A DNA stretch of 64,000 bases, from contig CM064690.1 in assembly GCA_032717465.1 (NCBI GenBank), positions 14,128,830 to 14,192,829 of the forward strand, in the 5' to 3' direction. This stretch comes from Coenobita brevimanus (Eukaryota > Arthropoda > Malacostraca > Decapoda > Coenobitidae). Below, piece by piece: positions 12,161 through 20,597 of the stretch; the first letter of the stretch is position 1; each line of letters starts with the position of its first letter. The position numbers were made by a program, and so were the translations under genes. The notes beneath the pieces are model-generated. The model saw nothing but the letters and a program-made list of their open reading frames with translations, had not been told where the DNA came from and made no database searches.

Positions 12161-12639
12161 GTTGCACTAAAACAACTAGACAAAATTCAGAACAAAGCTG
12201 TTGGAATTATTAATAACCATGCTATTATAAATAAACTACTTCCTCCACAAGTATGAAGGAATATTGCCTCCTTTGCATTATTTTACTAATACTTTTATGC
12301 CAAATGCCCAGACAAAGTTATGTCCAATGTGCCACCTCTCCATGCCTTCCGTCGTCCTACACAGGCATCTGGTAGTGTTCATGACTAGAATGTCACACAG
12401 CCATATTGCAGAACTTCTGCCTATCAGAATTCTTTTATTCCCCAAACTGCATCTGTCTGGAACGCACTTCCCAAGAGTTGTTTCCCTCCAAACTTCAAGC
12501 TACAGCTGTTCAGATCCAACTGTACAGATATTTTGTGAATGGAGGACACCAGGAATCTGATGTATGGATTATTTTTTTTTATTATTCATTTGTTTTTCCT
12601 TCCTCTGTTCTGTTATAAAAGAATAATAATAATAGGTAC

Positions 12640-12825
12640 AGCTTAAGGAACATGATGATAATAATGGGGGGGGGGTTCACAAGGAAAACCTAATTTGCCA
12701 CTTTGGAAATAGTCAGAAAAGTACAGACAACAAATTGGAGGAATGTGTATTGAATTGGTAAGGTTTTTCTGCTGCATTAAGTTAAGAGTACATTTACCGC
12801 TCATTCTTTTGTTTGTTCTTGTGTG
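12640..12825 (+). repeat. FB-type repeat fragment, left of T3
   Basis: Parallels 48706-48790 (GAATTGGTAAGG, GTACATTTACCGCTCATTC). It is interrupted by T3 at TA and continues after it at 17631. Contains a G-run at 12665-12674. Noncoding. Confidence 0.65.
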
Positions 12826-13205
12826 TACAGTGAGGCCTTGATAAATTAAAACCCGAAGTACAAATTTTCAATGTTACGAAAGCGATGAATATAGGACAAA
12901 TTCCACAATACGAAAGTATGTCTCAATGATACGAAAAGTGATATGAAAGGAAATATGAAAAATTCAAAATGGGTGCTTGTTTGCGGCGAGGAAACGAATT
13001 AACCCCCCTCTGGTAAACAAATTTTTGCTCACTTCTAAGTTGAGTCCACTTTTTCGGGACAGTTCGCCATCAGGTCAGTTCCCGTCACAACAATAAGAAG
13101 ACAATTCACCTTCAGGACTTTTTGCTTGTCATTATTTACATATCAGTTTATTTAGCAAGTAATCCCTCTAATATCCGAACGCCCAATATCCGAACATCCC
13201 CACTT

Positions 13206-13435
13206 CATTCATTGCCAGACGCCATGTATCCCAGACGGGGTGGCCAATGGCTTAGAGTTAATTGTTTTACAGGGAAGGGCACTAATCCTCCACCAACCCC
13301 ACTTGACACGTAGGGATGCCAACAGCATCTGGTGTTCCCAGGCGGTCACCCATCCAAGTACTAACCAGACCCAACGTTGCTTAGCTTCGCTGATCGGACG
13401 GGAAGCGGTGTACTTAACGTGGTATGGCCGTTGGC
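13206..13435 (-). mobile_element. Full-length 5S-headed SINE with LINE A-like middle and tail
   Basis: Flanked by the perfect 12-bp direct repeat ACATCCCCACTT (13194-13205 and 13436-13447), so both ends are defined. Reverse-strand order: a 118-nt 5S rRNA-like head (13435 to 13318), a block resembling the LINE A 5' end (13316-13257, with GGTTGGTGGAGGATTAGTGC), then a LINE A-like 3' tail (13245-13207, ending GGCGTCTGGCAATGAATG). It would be transcribed by RNA polymerase III from the internal 5S promoter and moved by a LINE in trans (family knowledge of SINE3-type elements). Confidence 0.9.
13318..13435 (-). rRNA. 5S rRNA-like sequence, head of a SINE
   Basis: The reverse strand begins GCCAACGGCCATACCACG and ends GATGCTGTTGGC, with GGGTCTGGTTAGTACTTGG and GGATGGGTGACCGCCTGGG between: recognisably full-length animal 5S rRNA including the internal control region. 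It runs directly into SINE sequence without a T-run terminator and is bounded by a SINE target duplication. It should therefore be read as a retroposed 5S-derived head, not an rDNA array unit. Confidence 0.8.
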
Positions 13436-13672
13436 ACATCCCCACTTACCGGACATAATTGTACCGGGATCCAATATTCCCAAAATGATCCGAAAACCGC
13501 AAAAAATTCGAAAAAAAAAAAAAAAGAATTTTTCCCGCCCATAATTTGAACTTGGTGCACGTGGCGTGGGACAGCTTTGTTGTGGCGCGTCATTCCTCCG
13601 ACGTCCGATAGAGCGCCGCTGCATCCTCCTCACTTTCCGCCTGTCTCTCATCACGAGTGCACGCTCGTCGTC

Positions 13673-15657
13673 ATGGCTGCCCACGTGCTCGCTTTTGTGG
13701 TGGTTCCTTACCTGCTGCAGGCACTCCTGCTGCTCTCGTGCCTCATATTAGTGTGTGTGATGATGGTCCCGCCACCTGAGAAGAGGAAGAGAGTGGTGTT
13801 GACTTTGGAGAAGAAATGGGAGATATTGGAGAAAGTAGATGCGGGTTGGTCTTCTTCCCGCATCCTCCGCGAGTTCAACCTGGCCCGATCTACTTTGTTC
13901 GATATCAAGAGATCCCGAGACAAACTCATGCAGTACACGGCTGACTTCTTGTCAAGAAGCAAACACAACGTGGAGAGGAAGGTGATGTTTACTCCCAAGT
14001 TTGCTGAAATCGACCGCTCCACGTTGATTTGGTATTGACAGCAACGTGCTGCTGGTGTGATGGTACGTTGTACGGAGCTGAAGGCTGCTGCTGAGAAGTT
14101 CCCCAGGCTTCACGCCCTAGACTTCAAGGCATCCGAGGGTTGGCTCTTCGTGTTCAAGTTACGGCATGGCCTTACCAACCGTAAAGCTCATGGCGAAGCT
14201 TTGAACACTAACGAGGATGGAGTTGACGAGTTTCGGCACAAGGTGAAGGGCTTGATTGACAGGGAGGGCTTCACTCTCGGTCAAGTCTGCAATGCGGACG
14301 AAACTGGTTTATTCTATCGCTCTTTGCCAACGAACACTTTAGCCGAGGAGACGGAGAAGCGTGTACCTGGCCGCAATCTCTCCAAGCAACGGATATCTGC
14401 TTTGTGTTGTGCCAGTGCTAACGGCATGCACCGGCTTAAGCCCGTTATTGTTGGCCGTGAAAGCAGCCTCGGTGTCTTCGTGGGGTGATGGATGTCCTTC
14501 CTGTCGTCTGGTACCATTCTTTGAAGGCATGGTTTACAGCCCAGATCTTCAAAGACTGGTTCCACTGCCACTTCATGAAGGAGGTCATACATTACCAGAT
14601 GAAGACACTGGGAATCCTGCACGACCAGGTAAAGGCCCTCCTTCTCCTCGACAATGCACCTGCCCAACCGTGCGACAAGGACTTGGTGGCTGAGAATGGC
14701 CGGATTAGGTGCATGTTTCTGTCACCTAAAACGACTGCTCTCATCCAACCATTGGACCAAGGAGTGATCGTGGCAACAAAGCGCCTATACCGAAGGAAGT
14801 TCCTGGACGAGGTGATGGTTGTTCTCGAGGATGAGGACGAGCGCAGGGAGGGACGGGACACACGAGGCCAGCAGACTTTGGAAAACCTTCACCGCTACAA
14901 CATCAAGTCTGCAATCTACAGCTGGGCCAGTGCATGGAAGGAAGTCCCTGTCAAGACTCTAGAAAATGGTTGGTCTCGTCTGCTTCTCGGAACGGATGTG
15001 GAGTACAATTTTCTAGGTTTTGACGTGGATGACTTCCATGCATGGCTACATACGCATGGCGACGATGTTGATGCGGACGATGTGCGTGAGTGGATGGATG
15101 ACGACGAGGGCGATCCTGGGTATCAGACATTGTCTGATATCGAGATCGCATCTTCAGTTGCAGGTGTCAGTACCCAGCTTGAAGATTCCGACGAGGACAG
15201 CGACAATGATGCGGACTCCTCTCAGCATGACACTACTCCAGCCATCCCCAAGCTGAGCGCATTCCGGGAACACCTAGAGTTCGTTCTCAACTACCTGGAA
15301 CACCCGGACTGCGACAGGGAGATGGGGCTTTTGGGACTTGTGGAGGAAGTGCGTGCTTTCAGGCAGCGCATCATCAATCGTCAGAATCGTTGGTTCTTGC
15401 GTCAATCAACAATTGACAGTTTTTTCAGGCCCGTGACCCCCGCTGTGCCCAGCCCTGGCTTCACTCCGTTGCCTCCCAAAGACTGGCCCTCATGCTCCGA
15501 GCCACAGGCCAGCATATCAGCCATGGTGGAGTCACCGCTCGACTTGAGTTTGCGTCTGTCTTCAGAGTCGTCTGCAGTGGGTACGCCATCACCACGACCC
15601 AGCGACGCACCCCTAGGTCACCTGCCAGTGATACTCTCGGACTCTGACAGTGATTAA
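13673..15657 (+). pseudogene. T1 transposase (Tigger/pogo, DDD), copy b, two lesions
   Basis: About 660 codons; the best template for the family. Order: hydrophobic residues 1-31 (VLAFVVVPYLLQALLLLSC), basic KRKR, HTH (about residues 40-90), second DNA-binding part, DDD core (NADETGLFYR about 14293, LLLDNAPAQP about 14644, QPLDQGVI about 14747), acidic linker (about 15090-15230), EHLEFVLNYLEHPDCDRE, PIP-box-like QSTIDSFF (15403-15426) and terminal PVILSDSDSD (15625-15654). The start may instead be the MM at 13760/13763. Lesions: CGA-to-TGA at 14036-14038 and a one-base deletion near 14460. Otherwise open throughout. Confidence 0.88.
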
Positions 15658-17211
15658 ATAGAAAGAACTTCTCCACGAGACCACACGGGAATTTATAGTG
15701 TTGTGCAGTGAAAAAAACAGTGTGTTGTGTTAAGGATTTACAGTTGTGAGTGAGAAGACAATTTTGGAAGAAAATTTAACGTAAATAGACTCGTTTGTTT
15801 TTGCTTTAGAAAATGGTTAGAAGAGTGGGAAAAGTTAAAGTGCAGAGTGCAACACTTAGTAAGTTGCAATGGAGCATAAGTTAGACAAGAGTGCGCACTG
15901 TGAAGAGAACGAACTTCTGAGTGCGATTGACTAAGTTCAGTGCAAGATTTCATGAACAGTGTACTGCAAGTGCTTCAGGAAATCCTTCTTACTGTCAGAG
16001 TCCGAGAGGAGGTGGTTATTCATCGAGATGGCCATGGACTTGCTGTAAGTAGGCAGAATGTTTCATACTGTACTATTTTCCATTCTATACTTACCTCAAA
16101 CACCTCATTTCACTCTTTAATGTCCTTTATTGGTGTGAATAGGGTGTTAGGAGCTATGCATGTGCAGTAGGAAGGTGTTTTTCTGAATTAGGCTAGGTTA
16201 GGGTCCATAAGTACCAGTCCAGGAGCCAGGCACTTGTAAGTACCCAGAATGTTGAATATTGTATGAACCTACCTTGAAACCCTCATTTTGTGCTTCTTTT
16301 GCATTTATTTCAGTCTTTTATGTGCCTTATTGGTGTGATTTGGGTCTTAAATAGATGCTATGCATGTCCAGAAGGAGTTGTATAGGTGTTTCTCTGAGTT
16401 AGGGTCCATAAGTACAAGTCCATAAGCTGGGGCCCAATATCCAGACAGGACCACTATCCGGACCTGCCTATGGCTCTATTACGTCGGATATAGGAGGGAT
16501 TATTGTATATTAGTTTTTGAATTATATGAGTTATAAAGGTGATGGTGGTTTATTCTTTTTATAGTAAATGTAAAATATGGCATCAAATAGTTGGTATTAA
16601 CGGAAAAAAATATAAATACCGTATATTGAACGTGATTCAGGGGACGTACGATGTTTCACTTCATTGTTTAACTGAAGGCTACATACGAGACATTGGCATT
16701 TATATAAATGCCTAATATCCTCAAGTGAATGATCGACATACTCTAAAATTATATAAATAATCTTCATGTTTCGTCTACACTCTCAGCTGATCAATCAGTC
16801 TCAACCTACTGCATCCAGAAATTGCAATAAAAATTACCAAACAACTATGGGAGATGCCAGATTATAATTCAAAGTTGACTACAGCGAGGCAGAAGCAAGT
16901 TAATTATTCACTACAAGTGCAAATTATAAACACAGTAATATCCAAGGCCTATGCTGTTGAATGAACATAGACCTTGATAGTTCCCCATGAAATTAGCTAT
17001 TATAGTATTAATTAATAAATATTAAGCATATTTATAGAATGACAGGGAATCATCCTGGGTGCAAATTGTCCTGACGGGGAATCGTCCATGTTTTGACGGG
17101 GAATTGACTTCACGGCGAATTGTCCCGGAACCAAGTCCACGTCCCTCCTCACAGCTTCACTGTACGTGAGGATATTTTCGCAGCTCTACACCTTTTCATA
17201 CTGTTTAGACA

Positions 17212-17486
17212 TGCCTCCCAAGCGCCTTGCATCATCTGAAGCATCAGAGGAACCCGCTGCAAAGAAGAAGCAGCACCATACTCTAACTCTGGAGAGGAAA
17301 TTGGAAATTATAAGACGCCACGAGGAGGGGCAGGGAGTCTCGGAAATTGGGCGTGCTTTAGGCCTTGCAGCTTCCACAGTTGGGACTCTGACCAAGAAAA
17401 AGGAGAATGGCCACCTCGTTCTCTACATCTACGGGTATTACTTCTACAGGTATTACTTAGTTCAAAATAGGAGGGGTAAAGTTTAG
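17212..17486 (+). CDS. HTH-only fragment of T3 transposase (CENP-B/jerky-like)
   Basis: Begins MPPKRLASSEASEEP, then a basic tract KKK and an N-terminal CENP-B/Tigger HTH (LTLERKLEIIRRHEEGQG, then SEIGRALGLAASTVGTL). After about residue 65 the frame leaves the family sequence and ends within the element's terminal region, 140 bp before the right end. The catalytic core is deleted, so if made the product could at most bind the element ends. Start chosen at the ATG before PPKR. Expression is unproven. Confidence 0.6.
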
Positions 17487-17630
17487 GTGTGGGGTTTGAG
17501 GGGGTCCTGGGATGCATCCCCACATTTCTATGTATATTTCAGTGGGGAATATTGTTCTGATATATGAAATTTTGAATTATGAAAGTTTTTTTCAGTTCCT
17601 ATCCCTTTTGTTTATTGAGGACTCACTGTA

Positions 17631-18085
17631 TGTGTGAAAGAGAGAGTATTGATACAAACAATAATGTATTCCATTAACCCCGTTGATTGCCACAGGCATT
17701 GAATAACGCTTTACAGTGCCAGTGTCATTGATTTTGAGTTAGCACGAACTATAAAAAAATGTGAAAAATTATGGGAAAGGAATGAAGGTCACTGGTATGT
17801 TTACAGAACCTTACTTTACCATCCCAAGCAATCAGGTGGTCACTTCATCTCAGATATTTTTGCCCATATGACACATCCGTCGTAATTTTATGAATTCTGC
17901 GAATCATGGGAAATCACAAGATGGGTTTAGGAAGCCAAAAACCATATTGCCATGTGCACCAGACGATTCTCTTCACATCTATAAGAAAAAGAAATCGATT
18001 TTAGAACCTTGAAAAAATGGTCCCAGTGCCGGCCAGAGGAGCGCATAAATTTCTGAACCCATGGCAATTGAAGAGTTAATAAACC
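17631..18085 (+). repeat. FB-type repeat fragment, right of T3
   Basis: Continues the 12640-12825 fragment after T3: GAGAGAGTATTGATACAAAC, then GAAGGTCACTGGTATG and ACCAGACGATTCTCTTCAC, parallel to 48795-49130. Noncoding. Ends in unclassified sequence (18085-18190). Confidence 0.7.
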
Positions 18086-18192
18086 AATCTAACAGTACTG
18101 TACTTGTGTTTTACCACTGGATTAATCATGATTTTAGAACATTCAGGCATCCCTTCACACCATACAGCCGGGATAATAAAGCTATCACGGAA

Positions 18193-19474
18193 CAGTAATC
18201 CCCCTTTATCCAGACATCCATTATCCGTATGATCCATAACCCAGACATTGTGATCTGGCTGTGTTAAACCATTAAACATATATTTTCCTATTTTATCCGG
18301 ATAAAATTCTTGTGTCCATGTGGAAATTATGGCTGCACTAACATTTTTGCCTGACTGAGCGGGAATGGCCTGGTGGCGTCACGCTGTCTGGCCCAGTGGT
18401 TCTCCCTGCGTCCAGTAGAGACCCCTTCGGTTGTTCCCAGATCTCGTGCATCGGCCGTGTAGTAAGCAGCTCTTCTCTTATACAGTAGTTGCTATAGTGG
18501 CACCGCGCCTGAGCACTTTCCAGGCAAACCTAGAGCAGTTGCTTGAATATGGTGAGCACCAATATTGTGACAGAGAGATGGTGCCTCTTCGCCTTGTGGA
18601 TGATCTACATTCTGTGCGGCATGGCATCATCTGACGCCTGAATCATTACTCTTGTCGCCAGTCCAAGATTGATTCCATTTTCAGGCCGCTGAACCCTGCC
18701 CATTCCACCTCTTCTCTGCCAACATAAGTGTCAGGCCATGCCTTCAGCAACAGAACGGCAACCTTGCACATTGTTAGCCATTGTGTCTCCCCTGGACATG
18801 AGTTTGTAGCTGTCTCCTGAGTCACCTGAAGTGGGCAGTCCATCACCATGTCCCACAGCTGCTCCACTGGGTTGACTGCTGGAGCTCCATCCTGACTCTG
18901 GCTGCAACTAAGCTTATCAGGGTGCACCGGTAGACCACACAGGATGTACTGTGTAGTGCAACAGCTTCGCCAGCCACATTGCAACAGTCAGAGTCAAGGA
19001 GCTAGTGGGTTATTCAGCATGATGTCCTGTTAGGAGTTGTAATTGTTCACCTTCATTTTATTCTCACTTACTGTACTGTACCTTGATTTTATTTTATTTT
19101 ACCATATTTTTATTCCAGTTTACCATTATGTTTTGTTTGCTCACCGCATTTTTCATGTGTAGCCAGTCGTTTCATGTTTTCTTTTCATGTCATTGCAGGG
19201 TATGGCCTTGCAGTGCTGACTGATTGTCTTTGGTTGATGGGTCTGCTTGACCATGGTATTTGCTTGGGTGTGGTTTATAGGTCTGCTTGACCAGATAGAG
19301 TAGTGATAAACAACAGGAACAAGTGCTGTGTGATGTACTGTAGTGGCCCTTTACAATCGCTTCCAAAGTTAGGTTATGTACAAAGGGGGGCCAGGGAAGA
19401 AGTCTATTATCCAAACAGATCCATTTCCTGGACATGCCTTTGGCTCTATTATGTTGGATAAATGGGGATTATAT
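18193..19474 (+). mobile_element. T1-related element, old deletion derivative
   Basis: The left end is CAGTAATCCCCCTTTATCC and the right end ATGTTGGATAAATGGGGATT, both T1-like but diverged. Only about 1.28 kb long. The DDD core is gone; a C-terminal transposase relic remains at 18500-18720. The rest (18730-19380) is noncoding and unrecognised. More decayed than the other copies. Confidence 0.65.
18500..18720 (+). pseudogene. C-terminal relic of T1-type transposase
   Basis: Forward translation gives LSTFQANLEQLLEYGEHQYCDRE and LVDDLHSVRHGII, aligning with LSAFREHLEFVLNYLEHPDCDRE and LVEEVRAFRQRII of copy b. A PIP-like QSKIDSIF follows (18659-18682) in another frame, then RPLNPAHS. It shows that the C-terminal module belongs to the wider lineage. 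No start or catalytic region remains. Confidence 0.65.
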
Positions 19475-19479
19475 GGTGT

Positions 19480-19538
19480 GTATATACTATATATATATAT
19501 AGCTATATCTCTCTATCGTCTATTAGTTTATCTGTCTG

Positions 19539-19602
<64 letters not shown>
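19480..19602. repeat. (TA)n-rich microsatellite
   Basis: Interrupted TA tract at 19484-19502, then a near-perfect one at 19546-19600. Joins the T1 derivative to the 5' truncated RTE LINE. Confidence 0.95.
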
Positions 19603-19604
<2 letters not shown>

Positions 19605-19753
19605 TAAAGCCAAGAAGTAATCAGAAAAGACACTCGAGCTTATGAAAAAAAGAAAGGAAATGAAAGTGAAAAACAAAGAAAGATGAAATAGGACGAGCGG
19701 AATTAAATAAGCTTATCAACAAAAGACAAAGAGAAGAAAAAAGAAAGAGAAAC

Positions 19754-20597
19754 TTGGATCAAATCAAAGAAACCATCAAAAAAGGAAAAAGTCTGAAACA
19801 GGTCCGAAGTAAAATGGCACATGGAAAGCAACAAATTGCATCACTAAAAGACAAAAACGGTGAAGTCATTAAAGGCAGAGATAAGATGTTGAAGAGGGTT
19901 GAAGAATTTTACAAAGAACTGTATGCATCAAAGACAGTAGTACCAACGGCTAACTTTTCAGTTGACACAAGTGAAATACCTGAGATAACACCAGACAAAG
20001 TAAATAATTCTCTCAAAAATATGAAAAGAGGGAAGGCTCTGGGAGAAGATGGAATAGTAGCAGATTTACTGTTGGATGCAGGAGCAGAAGTACAGAATAG
20101 GCTTGCTCACTTATTTACTCAGTGTATAAAAAAGAAGAAAATTCCCAAAACATGGTGTAATGCAATAGTTATTTTACTTTACAAAAAAGTTGACTCAAAA
20201 GACCTTAGTAACTATGGACCCATTAGCTTGCTGTCAGCCATTTACAAACTCTTCTCTAAAGTCCTTACAAACAGAATAACTACAAATTTGGAGGAAAACC
20301 AACCGCATGAACAGGCAAGATTCCGAAATGGGCACTCGACTACTGATCATCTACACACAGTGAATCAGCTAATTGAGAAAACTACAGAATATAATAAACC
20401 ACTGTGCTTAGGTTTTGTTGATTACGAAAAGGCTCTCGACTCAGTGGAGCACATAGCAATTGTAAATTCATTGCAAGAACAAGGAGTGGATGAGAACATT
20501 GTAAAACTGCTCGGAAACATATATAAAGAGGGAACTGCTACAGTTAAATTGGACAAGGACTCTGAGAAAATTAAGATTGAGAAGGGCGTGCATCACG
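19754..20597 (+). pseudogene. RTE reverse transcriptase, first half
   Basis: Lys-rich N-terminus, then RT fingers/palm: MKRGKALGEDGIVADLL, IPKTWCNAIVILLYKK, NYGPISLLSAIYKLF, HEQARFRNGHSTTDHLHTVN, CLGFVDYEKALDSVEH (catalytic Asp in FVDYEKA) and GVHHGDTIS. The last block is where family members read GVRQGDTISP; the insertion of LINE B interrupts just after it. The pattern is that of BovB/RTE-1-type enzymes. One long open frame of about 290 codons. Confidence 0.85.

Larger units (their letters stand above)
10730..12560 (+). pseudogene. LINE J copy 2 reverse transcriptase relic
   Basis: The best-preserved frame (10827-11453) shows FPNSRKEANIHPVPKKG, DRQYGFCHARSTIDIL, VALDNSKAFDRVWH and a catalytic YADDS at about 11392. 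The usual GVPQGSVL is altered to GKPQESVL, replacing conserved residues. Downstream thumb sequence is split by two SINEs and shifts frame repeatedly; the end parallels copy 1 (VNGGHQ against MNGGCL). The copy cannot encode an active enzyme. Confidence 0.75.
9926..12630 (+). mobile_element. APE-type LINE J, copy 2 (5' truncated, with two SINE insertions)
   Basis: Starts within the endonuclease C-terminus (GSSDHNFVKAS-like coding at about 10017) and runs through RT to a 3' region parallel to copy 1. The coding part 10017-10620 is heavily frameshifted. SINEs interrupt it at 11549-11650 and 11963-12160; removing them restores alignment with copy 1. More diverged than copy 1. Confidence 0.75.
13156..16505 (+). 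mobile_element. Tigger/pogo-like transposon T1, copy b (least damaged transposase)
   Basis: The left terminus is slightly altered (CAAGTAATCCCTCTAATATCC) and the right is the inverse of CAATAATCCCTCCTATATCC; TA follows at 16506. Inside lie a SINE (13206-13435) and a forward-strand transposase (13673-15657). The 15660-16430 part is the same noncoding tail seen inverted in 1-750 and 58801-59550. It inserted into T3. Confidence 0.85.
12828..17628 (+). mobile_element. T3, deleted Tigger-like element hosting T1 copy b
   Basis: Ends are CAGTGAGGCCTTGATAAATT (left) and the inverse of CAGTGAGTCCTCAATAAAC (right), each flanked by TA. Removing the inner T1 copy (13156-16505) leaves about 1.45 kb. Inside are imperfect subterminal inverted repeats (GGGACAGTTCGCCATCAGG at about 13057, inverse near 17108-17126) and an HTH-only reading frame at 17212-17486. 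Stretch 16508-17100 holds nothing recognisable. No catalytic domain remains. Confidence 0.75.

Noticed and set aside
13318..13435. Functional 5S rRNA gene
   Set aside because: Flanked by a SINE target duplication, no T-run terminator, followed directly by SINE body, and present as truncated copies elsewhere.
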